Shown: positions 1-7,691 of the stretch, piece by piece
Layout: each line of letters begins with the position of its first letter
Position numbering within the stretch: position 1 is the first letter of the stretch
Source: Kiloniellales bacterium
GTDB lineage: Bacteria > Pseudomonadota > Alphaproteobacteria > Kiloniellales > JAKSBE01
Reading direction: 5' to 3'
Assembly: GCA_030067055.1 (NCBI GenBank)
Contig: JASJAL010000050.1
Span: forward strand, 1-16,061
DNA: 16,061 nt
Position numbers and translations under genes: made by a program
The notes under the pieces: generated by a model
Told to the model about the DNA's origin: nothing
Seen by the model: the letters and a program-made list of their open reading frames with translations, nothing else
Database searches by the model: none

Positions 1-47
1 ACACTGTCCCGTCGGGCTAGGGAATCAAGGAGCGGGATGGACGCGAC

Positions 48-1025
48 ATGGCAGATCAAGACGGACTCGTCTCCGCCTATCGGATCGACGGCGAGGGCAA
101 GGGACAAGCGATCGGCTGGGACGAGCTGCGCGCGGCCGACGAGAGCGAGGGCTGGACCTGGATCCACCTCGACCGATCAGAGGAACGGGCACGCAGCTGG
201 CTCGCCGAGGAGAGCAGTATCGATCCGCTGATCGTCTCCGAGGCGCTGCTCGACGAGGAGGCGCGGCCGCGCTTCACGGCGGCGGACGACGGGCTGCTGC
301 TGATCCTGCGCGGCGTCAACCTCAACCCCGGGGCCGATCCCGAGGACATGGTATCGCTCAGGATCTGGGCCCAAGCCGGGCGGGTGATCAGCGTCCGGCA
401 GCGCCGTCTTCTGATCATCGACGATATCCGGCGGGCGATCGAAGCGGCGCGGGGCCCGAAGTCACCCGGCGAGCTCATTGCCGCTTTCGCGGAAGGATTG
501 GTCGCGCCCCTCGGCAGGTTCATCTCCGGCCTGGAAGATCGCCTCGACGATATCGAGGACGAGGTCCTGGCCAGCCAGCGCATGGAGCTGCGCGGCGAGC
601 TCAACGCCTTGCGCCGCGAGGGCATCATCTTGAGACGCCACATCGCCCCGCAGCGCGACGCCCTGGCGCAGTTGATCGGCGCCAAGCCCGAGCTCTTCAG
701 GAAGCGCCAGTTGATCCGGCTGCGCGAGGTCGCCGATGACATCACCCGTCACGTCGAGAGCCTGGACTCCGGGCGGGAGCGCGCGGCCGTCGTTCAGGAC
801 GAGCTCTCGAACCGGCTGACGGAGCAGATCAACAAGAACATGTACGTCCTCTCGGTCATCGCCGGCGTTTTCCTGCCGCTCGGCTTCGTGACCGGGCTGC
901 TCGGTGTCAACGTCGACGGCATCCCCGGGGACGAGACGCCCTGGGCCTTCGCCGCGCTCTGCGGCCTCATGCTGGCGCTGGTTCTGTTTGAGGTCTGGCT
1001 GTTCCGCCGCTTCAAGTGGATCTGA
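48..1025 (+). CDS. ZntB/CorA-family divalent metal transporter
   Basis: This 325-residue inner-membrane protein belongs to the CorA/ZntB (2-TM-GxN) family of pentameric cation channels or transporters. The long N-terminal part (about residues 1-255) is the cytoplasmic domain and ends in charged, helix-rich sequence. Two membrane helices lie near 265-285 and 299-318, and the short cytoplasmic tail ends in FRRFKWI. The signature after the first helix is GVN at 286-288, followed by a short IPG-containing loop. This GxN variant fits ZntB-like proteins better than the GMN of classic CorA magnesium channels, so zinc or another divalent ion is a reasonable substrate guess. The length is normal for the family. 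The ATG at 48 is the only good start in frame; an AAGGAG lies about 14 bases upstream, rather far. The family call is secure; the substrate is inferred. Confidence 0.93.
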   Translation: MADQDGLVSAYRIDGEGKGQAIGWDELRAADESEGWTWIHLDRSEERARSWLAEESSIDPLIVSEALLDEEARPRFTAADDGLLLILRGVNLNPGADPEDMVSLRIWAQAGRVISVRQRRLLIIDDIRRAIEAARGPKSPGELIAAFAEGLVAPLGRFISGLEDRLDDIEDEVLASQRMELRGELNALRREGIILRRHIAPQRDALAQLIGAKPELFRKRQLIRLREVADDITRHVESLDSGRERAAVVQDELSNRLTEQINKNMYVLSVIAGVFLPLGFVTGLLGVNVDGIPGDETPWAFAALCGLMLALVLFEVWLFRRFKWI

Positions 1026-1168
1026 AGGCGGAGGGGACCGGAAGGTGCATGTGCTTGGTCGCAGTTCGGAGCCCGATCGTCAGACTTGGGAGTGCCACTG
1101 GCCCCCTTTGCTCTGGACTTCGGCGAGTCCGATCGCGTTAACTGTGGCCACGTCTTAGGGCCAAGCGC

Positions 1169-1199
1169 CGGCCGCAGCAGCTTTCAGGAACTGCGGCCG
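1169..1199. repeat. Perfect 9-bp inverted repeat in the region between the transporter and DUF2252 genes
   Basis: CGGCCGCAG at 1169-1177 is matched by its exact reverse complement CTGCGGCCG at 1191-1199, leaving a 13-base loop. It lies 70-100 bases before the preferred start of the DUF2252 gene and about 145 bases after the transporter stop. No T-run follows on either strand, so it is not a classical intrinsic terminator. It may be an operator, an RNA hairpin in the leader, or a weak end-of-transcript structure. I see no other feature in the 246-base gap at 1026-1271. Confidence 0.5.
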
Positions 1200-1271
1200 A
1201 TCGGTGGCGGGCGAGGGAGGGTCAAGCTGGCGAGTCGGCATCAATCGGGTTCGGTCCCCGGGCCGGCGGCA

Positions 1272-2606
1272 TTGCGTTCGCCGCTTGGGCGTTCGTCGGC
1301 CGGGCGCCGGTTGGTCGCCCTCTTGTTGCTGGCCCTGGCCGGCGCCTGGGGCCTGCGGTCGGGCCCTGGCCTCGCCGAGGAGCAAGCATCGACGGAGCTG
1401 ACCGCTGCCGAGGTGCAGGAGCTCGCCGCCTCGCTGGTCGTTTCGCTGAGCGACCACGATTTCTCCCAGAAGAAGGCGGTGCTGAAGCGCATCCTAGGCA
1501 GTCCCCACGGCTATTTCCGTTTCATCGGCCAGCCCTTCGCACAGGCGGTCTGCCGCCTCTTTGCGGCCGATCTCTACGTACTGGCCAACGTCAACCTGCA
1601 CGGCGACGCCCATCTCGAGAACTACAGCGTCACCAATCGGCAACGCGGCCTGGCGGATTTCGACGATGCCACCGCCGGGCCCTTCGTCCTCGACCTTGTG
1701 CGCTTCGGCGTCTCTCTGCACCTTGCGAGCCGAGCCCTGAATATAGCCGACCAGGCCGACGCCGTCGTCGCCGCCTTCCTGGAGGGCTATCGCAACGGCC
1801 TGCAAAACGGCGATGCCATACCGCCCGAACCCCCGCTCGCGGCCCGGATCCGCGCCGGGTTCCCGAGCGGGCGCTGGGAGATGCTGATGAAGGCCTCGAT
1901 GATCCTGCGATCGATCGAGGACTCGGGCCGCGAATTCGAGCGCGCCGTGCAGCAGTATCTGATCCAGATGAAAGAGGAATATCCCGATCTGCCAGCCGGG
2001 TTCTTCGAGATCAAGGACATGGGCGCCTTCAATCTCGGCATCGGCAGTGCGCTCAGCGAGAAGTACCTGATGCGTGCCGAAGGTCCGACCGCGGACCCTG
2101 GTGACGACTTGATTCTCGAGGCCAAGGCGGTCCGGGACCTGAAGGGCATAGACTGCGTCCAAAGGCCGAGGGTCGAGGTCGGCCGGATCGCGATCGCTCA
2201 AGCGCGTCTGGCCTTCGAACCGCCCCGCTACGTCGGCGCGGTGATCATGCATCCGAAGCTGGGTTTCTCGGAGCGGAAGAAATTCCTGGTCTTTGCCTGG
2301 GACGACAACTACAACGAGCTGTCGGTTCCGCAATCCTTCCAAACACCGCAGGACCTCTTCGACGTCGCACGCGACGTCGGGATCCAACTTGGCCGTGGCC
2401 ATCCCAAGAGCATCGCCGATCCCTATGAAGGGCCCTTGCGCCGCGCGCTCCTCGAGGAGGCTTCGGGCCTCGAGGCCGAAATCCTGGCCGCCATCGCCGA
2501 CATGACGCGCTGGACGATCGCGGCCTGGGAGAAGGCCCGCGACCAGGCCGCCGCCGCAGGCGGGACCGCAGCCCCCGCCGCCGCCTCGACGTCGATCGCG
2601 AAGTAG
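1272..2606 (+). CDS. DUF2252 family protein with a predicted signal peptide
   Basis: This 444-residue protein (from the preferred start) has the hallmarks of DUF2252, a family distantly related to the protein-kinase/aminoglycoside-phosphotransferase fold. HGDAHLEN at 110-117 reads as the HxDxxxxN catalytic loop. DFDD at 129-132 sits where a kinase has its metal-binding DFG-like Asp, followed by a strongly hydrophobic FVLDLVRFGVSLHLA. Substrates and reactions of the family are not established. A Sec-like signal precedes it: a basic stretch with RSSAGRR, a core VALLLLALAGAWGL and a likely cleavage near GLAEE. The start is uncertain. TTG at 1272 puts the signal at the very N terminus; the frame stays open back to a TTG at 1086, and no in-frame ATG lies upstream of the conserved part. 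The C-terminal tail is alanine-rich. The family call is secure; export and enzymatic activity are inferred. Confidence 0.85.
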   Translation: MRSPLGRSSAGRRLVALLLLALAGAWGLRSGPGLAEEQASTELTAAEVQELAASLVVSLSDHDFSQKKAVLKRILGSPHGYFRFIGQPFAQAVCRLFAADLYVLANVNLHGDAHLENYSVTNRQRGLADFDDATAGPFVLDLVRFGVSLHLASRALNIADQADAVVAAFLEGYRNGLQNGDAIPPEPPLAARIRAGFPSGRWEMLMKASMILRSIEDSGREFERAVQQYLIQMKEEYPDLPAGFFEIKDMGAFNLGIGSALSEKYLMRAEGPTADPGDDLILEAKAVRDLKGIDCVQRPRVEVGRIAIAQARLAFEPPRYVGAVIMHPKLGFSERKKFLVFAWDDNYNELSVPQSFQTPQDLFDVARDVGIQLGRGHPKSIADPYEGPLRRALLEEASGLEAEILAAIADMTRWTIAAWEKARDQAAAAGGTAAPAAASTSIAK

Positions 2607-2698
2607 TCGCGACCGTCTCCGGTCGGGGCGAAGGGCACGACGCGATGGCGGGCCGGTCCGGGGCGGCGTTAGCTTTCATTGCCGGGGGGCGACATGTC

Positions 2699-3058
2699 AT
2701 GGAAGACTTCAAGAACCTGATCACGATCGTGACCTACGGGGTGGAGGGCTTCGGTGTGGTCATCATCGTCGTCGGGTCCCTGATCGCGACCTATCGCTTC
2801 CTGCGGGACTGGCGAAGCAAGACCGCGGAGGCGAGCTATCACGATTACCGCAAGTTGGTCGGCCGCTCGATCATCCTCGGCCTGGAGTTCCTGATCGCCG
2901 GCGACGTGATCCGCACGGTGATCGTGTCGCACACGCTGGCGAACGTTGCCGTCCTCGCCCTGGTGGTCGTGATCCGCGCCTTCCTCAGCTTCACGCTCGC
3001 CTTGGAAATCGAGGGACGTTTCCCGTGGCAAAAGGAGACCAAGGCGGAAAGCGGGTAG
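2699..3058 (+). CDS. DUF1622 family small membrane protein
   Basis: This 119-residue integral membrane protein of the DUF1622 type has three predicted helices at about 8-32, 56-75 and 80-103. Between helices 1 and 2 is a basic cytoplasmic stretch with YRFLRDW and the family-like YRKLVGRSIILGLEFLIAGDVI, and the protein ends in a short polar tail after EGRFPWQKE. Its function is unknown. The ATG at 2699 follows a G-rich stretch (GGGGGGCG, about 10 bases upstream) and gives the length usual for the family. An in-frame ATG at 2645 would add 18 residues that look unlike the family N terminus, though it also has a possible ribosome binding site. The gene follows the DUF2252 gene on the same strand with a gap of under 100 bases, so co-transcription is possible. 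Confidence 0.85.
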   Translation: MEDFKNLITIVTYGVEGFGVVIIVVGSLIATYRFLRDWRSKTAEASYHDYRKLVGRSIILGLEFLIAGDVIRTVIVSHTLANVAVLALVVVIRAFLSFTLALEIEGRFPWQKETKAESG

Positions 3059-3180
3059 GCCGGTGGTCCCTGCTGGGCGAGGGGCAATGCCATGTTGCGA
3101 CTGTGGCGTCGGTGATTGGATAGACGAGGTGCGGTTGCAGGCATAGGGGTTGGGAACGAATAGCAGTCGGGAGAGGGTGA

Positions 3181-4032
3181 TTGGCTCCCGTGGAGGCCGC
3201 GACCTACATCGACCTGGACCTCTATCCGATCGGCGACCCCAACACGACGGGCTATCGCCGCCTGGTCTCCAAGGTTCGTACGGAGCTGGCTGAGGACGGC
3301 TGCGCGGTCCTGCGCGGATTCATTCGCGGGGAGCGGGTCAGGGACCTCGCGCGCGAGGCCGAAGCGGTCGCCGGCAAGGGTCACCGATCCTTCTGCCGCA
3401 CCAACGCCTATTTCACGAAAGATCGGCTCGATCTTCCCAAAAGCCATCCGCTGCGCCGCTTCTACGACCGCTCCAACGCTTTCGTGCCGGCCGACAACTT
3501 CGGCGCGAACAGCATCCTACGCGCGATCTATGAATGGCCGCGCTTCCCGAGCTTCATCCAGGCGGCGCTGGGCGAGACCCGTTTCTACCGCTATGCCGAT
3601 CCACTGGCCGACGTGATCATCAACGTGGTCGAGGAAGGCGAGGGCTTCCCCTGGCACTTCGATACCAACAACTACACCGTGACCCTGGCGATCCAGAACG
3701 GCGTCGAAGGCGGCGAGTTCGAGTACTGTGCGAACCTGCGGACCCCGACCGAGGAGAACTATCCGGAGGTGCAGGCGGTTCTGGACGGCGTGAGCCGGCG
3801 CCCCAAGACCTTGCGGCTCGGCGCGGGCGATCTGCAGATCTTCAAGGGCCGCCATTCGCTGCACCGGGTCAAGCCGGTCAAGGGCGCGCGCAAGCGCTTC
3901 GTCGGGATCTTCTCCTTCGTCGAGGAGCCGGGCATGGTCGGTAGCCCGGAGCGCACCCGCCAGCTCTACGGACGGGTCCTGCCGATCCACGAAGCCCGCG
4001 CCGGGCGGCGCGCCGACCGGCTCGTGGACTGA
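3181..4032 (+). CDS. 2-oxoglutarate/Fe(II)-dependent oxygenase
   Basis: This 283-residue cytoplasmic enzyme is of the double-stranded beta-helix 2OG/Fe(II) class (phytanoyl-CoA dioxygenase-like or small-molecule hydroxylase). The iron ligands are readable: WHFD gives His159 and Asp161, and the distal His is His228 in GRHSLHRV. The basic residue that binds the 2OG carboxylate is probably Arg237 or Arg239 in GARKRF. Other family marks are EGGEFEY after the metal site and GAGDLQIF before the distal His. The facial triad is complete, so hydroxylation is expected rather than halogenation. The substrate is not predictable; the overall pattern suggests a free amino acid or similar small molecule, which is a guess from memory of related sequences. 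TTG at 3181 follows a purine-rich GGGAGAGGG about five bases away, which favours it over the GTG at 3190. The gene seems transcribed alone or at the end of the upstream run. Confidence 0.85.
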   Translation: MAPVEAATYIDLDLYPIGDPNTTGYRRLVSKVRTELAEDGCAVLRGFIRGERVRDLAREAEAVAGKGHRSFCRTNAYFTKDRLDLPKSHPLRRFYDRSNAFVPADNFGANSILRAIYEWPRFPSFIQAALGETRFYRYADPLADVIINVVEEGEGFPWHFDTNNYTVTLAIQNGVEGGEFEYCANLRTPTEENYPEVQAVLDGVSRRPKTLRLGAGDLQIFKGRHSLHRVKPVKGARKRFVGIFSFVEEPGMVGSPERTRQLYGRVLPIHEARAGRRADRLVD

Positions 4033-4064
4033 ATCCGCGCTGCTTTCCCGTCGGGAAAGAAAAA

Positions 4065-4092
4065 GGGGCGCGGCCCGCGACGGCCGCGCCCC
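4065..4092 (-). terminator. Intrinsic terminator of the iorA-iorB operon
   Basis: GGGGCGCGGCC (4065-4075) and GGCCGCGCCCC (4082-4092) form a perfect 11-bp stem with a 6-base loop. On the minus strand the stem is followed at once by TTTTT and then CTTTC, the classic intrinsic terminator pattern. It lies 24 bases past the iorB stop codon. The stem could also stop plus-strand transcripts from the oxygenase gene, which ends at 4032, although no T-run follows on that strand. A second small inverted repeat, TTTCCC and GGGAAA around 4044-4058, lies next to it. Confidence 0.9.
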
Positions 4093-4115
4093 TGGATCGT
4101 GTCCCTCGACCGGCC

Positions 4116-6299
4116 TCAGGTGCTGGTCAGGTCGTGGCTGGCGAAGGGCAGGCTGCGCAGGCGCCGGCCCGTGGCGTTGTAGACCGCGTTGGCGACCGCC
4201 GGTCCGATCGGTGGCACCCCTGGTTCGCCGACGCCGGTCGGGGCCTCCGTCGAGTCGACGATATGGACCTCGACTGCTGGCATCTCCTCGATGCGCAGCG
4301 GCAAGTAGTCGTGGAAGTTCGACTGCTCGACCCGGCCGCCGTCCAGGGTGATCGCGTCGTGCAGGATCGCCCCAAGGCCGTAGCCGATGCCGCCTTCCAT
4401 CTGCGCCACGATCACGTCCGGATTGATCGCCCGGCCGCAGTCGACCGCACAGACCACCTTGTCGACCCTGATGGCGCCGTCGCCGTCGATCGAAACCTCG
4501 GCGGCCTGGGCGACGAAGGATTGGAAGGATTCGTGCACCGCGATGCCGATGCCCTTGCCCTTGGGCATGGACTTGCCCCAGCCGGCCTTCTCGGCCGCGA
4601 GCTTCAGCACGGCCGCATGGCGCGGATGGTCCTTCAGCATCTCCAGCCGGAATTCGACAGGGTCCTTTCCGGCCGTCTCGGCCAGCTCGTCGAGGAAGGT
4701 CTCCACCGTGTAGGCGGTATGGGTCGAGCCGACCGCGCGCCACCATAGCACCGGCACCTTGACGTCGGTGGTGTGCAGGTCGACGAGGATATTGGGGATA
4801 GCGTAGGGCAGGTTGCTCGCACCCTCGACCGAGGTCTGGTCGACGCCGTTCTTGACCAGGCCGCCTTCGAAGGGCGTGCCCTTGACGATCGACTGGCCAA
4901 CGATGCGGTGCTGCCAACCGACCAGCTTGCCCTCGGCGTCCAGGCCGGCACGGATCGTGTGGTAGTACATCGGCCGGTAGCGGCCGCCCTGGATGTCGTC
5001 CTCGCGGGTCCAGATCACCTTGACCGGGGCCCGGCCGCCGATCGCCTTGGCGACCATGACCGCCTCGCCGACCATGTCGGAGTCCGGCGTCGCCCGGCGG
5101 CCAAAGCTACCGCCGGCCAGCAGCGTATGGACCTGGACTTTCTCCGGCGGCAGGCCGGTGATGGCGGCGGCCGTCGCGTGGTCCCCGGTTTGGAGCTGCG
5201 AGCCTGTCCAGATTTCGCAGGAGTCGGGCTTCAGCTCGACCAGGCAGTCGAGCGGCTCCATCGGGGCGTGGGCCAGGAAGGGATACTCGAAGCCCGCCTC
5301 GAGGACCTGTGCCGCGCCGGCCAGGCTCGCCGCCGCGTCACCCTCCTGGCGGGCGACAGCCCCGGGCTTCTCGGCCAGCTCCTTGTACTGGGCCATGATC
5401 TCGGCGCTGCCACGGGTCTCGGCCTGAGTGTCGTCCCATTCGACTTCGAGAACGTCGCGGCCGTTCTTGGCGGCCCAGAAGCCTTCGGCCACCACGGCCA
5501 CGCCGCGCGGGGTCTCGACCACGTCGGTCACGCCCTTGACCGCCTTGGCGGCCTCGGCGTCGAGGCTCTTCACCTTGCCGCCGAAGCGGGGCGGACGCGC
5601 GATCAGCGCGGTCAACATGCCGGGCAGGGTCATATCCATGGTGAACATGGCCTCGCCGCGGGTCTTGGCGCGGGAGTCCAGCCGCGGCACCCGGGTGCCG
5701 ATGAGGCTGAAGTCCTTCGGGTCCTTCAGCCTGACCTCGGCCGGCGTCGGCAGGCTCGCCGCCTTCTCGGCCAAGGCGCCGAATCCGCTGCTCTTGCCGC
5801 TGCCGAGGTGGCGGACCTGGCCCTTCTCGACCGTGATCTCGGTGTCCGGCACGCCCCAGGTTTGGGCCGCCGCCTCGACCAACAGCGCGCGGGCCACGGC
5901 GCCGGCCTGGCGGAGCTGGTCGTAGGAATTGGCGATGCTGGAGCTCCCGCCGGTACCCTGGAAAGGACCCCAGTGCAGGTTGTTGTAGATCTCGGCATTC
6001 GCGGGGGCCGCCTCGACCCGGACCTGCTTCCAGGCGGCATCGAGCTCTTCGGCCAGGATGGTCGCGAGACCGGTGTAGCTGCCTTGGCCGAACTCGATGT
6101 GCTTGGAGAGGATCGTGACGCTGTCGTCCGCGAGGATGCGCACGAAGGCGTTAGGCGCGAAATCCCCTTCGCTGGAAACCGCCTTTGCGGCGCGCAGGGG
6201 CAGCCGCAGGCCGATGACCAGGCCGGCGCCGGCGACGGCACCAGTCTTGAGGAACTGGCGGCGCGAGGGCCGGGCCGCTTCGGTGATCCTGTGCAGCAT
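4116..6299 (-). CDS. iorB: Molybdenum hydroxylase large subunit (isoquinoline 1-oxidoreductase beta type), Tat-exported
   Basis: This 727-residue protein is the molybdopterin-binding subunit of a xanthine oxidase family enzyme, closest in form to IorB-type dehydrogenases that hydroxylate N-heterocycles or oxidise aldehydes with water. The N terminus has a twin-arginine signal, SRRQFLK at 12-18, followed by a hydrophobic AGAGLVIGL stretch, so the folded enzyme should be exported to the periplasm. GGSFGRR at 396-402 is the cofactor-binding glycine motif. GVGEPG near the C terminus places the catalytic glutamate at about 692. ATG at 6299 has GGAGG/GAGG just upstream, overlapping the end of iorA; the two genes are separated by only four bases, so they are translationally linked. 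Transcription ends at the strong terminator at 4065-4092. No FAD subunit or XdhC-like maturation gene is adjacent. The true substrate is unknown. Confidence 0.93.
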   Translation of the reverse strand: MLHRITEAARPSRRQFLKTGAVAGAGLVIGLRLPLRAAKAVSSEGDFAPNAFVRILADDSVTILSKHIEFGQGSYTGLATILAEELDAAWKQVRVEAAPANAEIYNNLHWGPFQGTGGSSSIANSYDQLRQAGAVARALLVEAAAQTWGVPDTEITVEKGQVRHLGSGKSSGFGALAEKAASLPTPAEVRLKDPKDFSLIGTRVPRLDSRAKTRGEAMFTMDMTLPGMLTALIARPPRFGGKVKSLDAEAAKAVKGVTDVVETPRGVAVVAEGFWAAKNGRDVLEVEWDDTQAETRGSAEIMAQYKELAEKPGAVARQEGDAAASLAGAAQVLEAGFEYPFLAHAPMEPLDCLVELKPDSCEIWTGSQLQTGDHATAAAITGLPPEKVQVHTLLAGGSFGRRATPDSDMVGEAVMVAKAIGGRAPVKVIWTREDDIQGGRYRPMYYHTIRAGLDAEGKLVGWQHRIVGQSIVKGTPFEGGLVKNGVDQTSVEGASNLPYAIPNILVDLHTTDVKVPVLWWRAVGSTHTAYTVETFLDELAETAGKDPVEFRLEMLKDHPRHAAVLKLAAEKAGWGKSMPKGKGIGIAVHESFQSFVAQAAEVSIDGDGAIRVDKVVCAVDCGRAINPDVIVAQMEGGIGYGLGAILHDAITLDGGRVEQSNFHDYLPLRIEEMPAVEVHIVDSTEAPTGVGEPGVPPIGPAVANAVYNATGRRLRSLPFASHDLTST

Positions 6300-6303
6300 G
6301 GCC

Positions 6304-6762
6304 TCAACCCTCCATCGTCTTGGCCGCCTGGTGGATGGCGGCGCGGATCCGGACGTAGGTGGCACAGCGGCAAACGTTGCCGCTCATCGCGGCGTCGATG
6401 TCCTCGTCGCTGGGCTTGGGGTTCTCCTCCAGCAGGGCGACGGCCGACATGATCTGGCCGGACTGGCAGTAGCCGCACTGGACCACGTCCAGGGATTCCC
6501 AGGCGGCCTGGACCGCCTGCGCGGCCTTGCTGCCGACCCCCTCGATCGTCGTGATGCTGGCGCCCTCGACGTCGCCGATCGCGGTCGAGCAGGACCGGAT
6601 CGGGCTGCCGTCGAGATGCACGGTGCAGGCGCCGCAAAGCGCCACGCCGCAACCGAACTTGGTCCCGGTCAGCCCCAGTTCCTCGCGGATCACCCAGAGC
6701 AAGGGCGTGTCCGGCTCGGCCTTGACCTCCCGGGCTTCGCCGTTGAGGACGAATTGAACCAT
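6304..6762 (-). CDS. iorA: Molybdenum hydroxylase small subunit, two [2Fe-2S] clusters
   Basis: This 152-residue protein is the iron-sulfur subunit that passes electrons from the molybdenum centre of the large subunit. The N-terminal ferredoxin-like domain has Cys38, Cys43, Cys46 and Cys58 (CGVALCGAC then a later Cys), the plant-type [2Fe-2S] set. The C-terminal helical domain has Cys96, Cys99, Cys131 and Cys133 (CGYC and CRC), the second cluster. All eight cysteines are present. There is no signal peptide, so it should be co-exported with the Tat-bearing large subunit encoded just downstream. ATG at 6762 follows AAAGGGAG on the minus strand. It is the first gene of the two-gene operon, and its promoter should lie in the 207-base gap at 6763-6969, which also holds a spaced direct repeat. 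Length is normal for IorA/CoxS-type subunits. Confidence 0.95.
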   Translation of the reverse strand: MVQFVLNGEAREVKAEPDTPLLWVIREELGLTGTKFGCGVALCGACTVHLDGSPIRSCSTAIGDVEGASITTIEGVGSKAAQAVQAAWESLDVVQCGYCQSGQIMSAVALLEENPKPSDEDIDAAMSGNVCRCATYVRIRAAIHQAAKTMEG

Positions 6763-6921
6763 CGATGTAGACTCCCTTTTGACCTCGCTGCAGGCTGCAG
6801 CAAGGCAGTGTTCGCGCGTTCCCCATTCTTGTTGTTATGGCCGGCCGCTTGCACGCTGCGGTCGATCAGCCTTCGAATATACTTGGGCGAAAGAGACGCA
6901 ATTGCAAGAAGACGCTGCCGC

Positions 6922-6941
6922 CGTCACCGAAGCGTCACCGA
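6922..6941. repeat. Direct repeat with 11-bp period upstream of iorA
   Basis: CGTCACCGA occurs at 6922-6930 and again at 6933-6941, so the two copies are offset by 11 bases, about one helical turn. It is about 160 bases upstream of the iorA start codon, in the gap that should contain that operon's promoter, and about 30 bases past the stop of the membrane-protein gene. Spacing of this kind is typical of sites for OmpR/PhoB-type response regulators, but the sequence matches no consensus I can name. I see no convincing sigma-70 promoter; the best -10 candidate on the minus strand, TATATT near 6877-6882, has no well-placed -35. Confidence 0.45.
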
Positions 6942-6969
6942 GGGGCGGCCGACCCTAGGCGACGCCCGC

Positions 6970-7491
6970 TCACACCTCTTTCTGCAGGCGACCCTCCCAA
7001 CGGAAAATCCGGCCGATCTTTTCCCAGAACTCGGGGCCTGCGGCCAGAAAGGCGGTGACGAAGGCCAGGTCGCCGACGACCAAGGCCGATTGGTTCGTCA
7101 GCTCTTGGGGAAGGAAATCCCCGAGGTAAACGTAGATGTACCAGCCCAAGTAGGTCGCCATCATGACCGTCACGCAGGTGTAGTAGCGGACCTTGGATGT
7201 AGGTTTGGTTGGCAGCAGGCTTCGAAGCGCGGAGAAAATCCGGCTGGTAAAGATCGCGAGCGTGTCCTTGCCGAGAAAGACGGCAGCGATCACCAACGCC
7301 ACCTCGGGGCCGCCTAGGGACAGGGCGCCGAAGATGAACGCCTTGAGCTCGATCGATAGATCGAGCGGCAGGACCAAGAGTCCGAAAACCGGCATGACCA
7401 TCGCCAGGCCGAGAAAGCTCAGGCCGGTGTAGTAGCGCCAGTCTCGCCGGATGGCGGCTCGAGGCGTCTCGACGGGGGCGGGTTGGCTCAT
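6970..7491 (-). CDS. Small four-helix membrane protein of unknown function
   Basis: This 173-residue integral membrane protein has four predicted helices at about 22-43, 52-74, 103-124 and 136-153. Short, fairly basic segments (AAIRRDWR before helix 1, then SRIFSALRSLLPTKPTSK) suggest a cytoplasmic N terminus and loop. The segment LGGPEVALVIAAVFLGKD resembles a motif I associate with small transporter-suffix-like membrane proteins, but this is a weak resemblance and I do not assign a function. ATG at 7491 is preceded on the minus strand by AAAGGGA at good spacing. It is upstream of iorA on the same strand, but the 207-base gap argues for separate transcription. Confidence 0.8.
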   Translation of the reverse strand: MSQPAPVETPRAAIRRDWRYYTGLSFLGLAMVMPVFGLLVLPLDLSIELKAFIFGALSLGGPEVALVIAAVFLGKDTLAIFTSRIFSALRSLLPTKPTSKVRYYTCVTVMMATYLGWYIYVYLGDFLPQELTNQSALVVGDLAFVTAFLAAGPEFWEKIGRIFRWEGRLQKEV

Positions 7492-7606
7492 GACTCGTCC
7501 CTTTCCGCGGGTAATCTGTCGCTGCCGGCGGGGGAGGATACAGGATCACGCAAACAACGTCTTCGGGTCAGACGACGCAGCTAGCTACGTCCTCCAAGCG
7601 ACGTCG

Positions 7607-7618
7607 GTTTTCGAAAAC
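7607..7618. repeat. Perfect 12-bp palindrome, possible operator
   Basis: GTTTTCGAAAAC is a perfect palindrome in the 200-base gap between the TerB-like gene and the four-helix membrane-protein gene, both on the minus strand. It lies about 116 bases upstream of the membrane-protein start and 74 bases past the TerB stop. It is AT-richer than its surroundings, which suits a dimeric repressor site. Symmetry does not extend beyond 12 bp, and I see no clear promoter or terminator elsewhere in the gap. Confidence 0.35.
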
Positions 7619-7691
7619 GTCGAGTGATGGAAGTGCCGGCGCAGTTCCCCTACCGCCACGTATGACGGGGCCGCAGAATACTTAGGGCAGG

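Noticed and set aside
2610..2625. Small hairpin CGACCG / CGGTCG just after the DUF2252 stop
   Set aside because: The stem is only 6 bp with a 4-base loop and no T-run follows, so it is too weak to call a terminator in a GC-rich genome.
4773..6452. A 559-codon plus-strand frame opposite iorB and part of iorA
   Set aside because: The opposite strand has Tat signal, cofactor motifs and catalytic residues of a known family; the plus-strand product has only a biased composition and no recognisable motif.
6871..6910. Possible sigma-70 promoter for iorA with -10 TATATT on the minus strand
   Set aside because: The best -35-like hexamers (TTGCAA, TTGCGT) are at 20 and 14 bases, outside the normal spacing.
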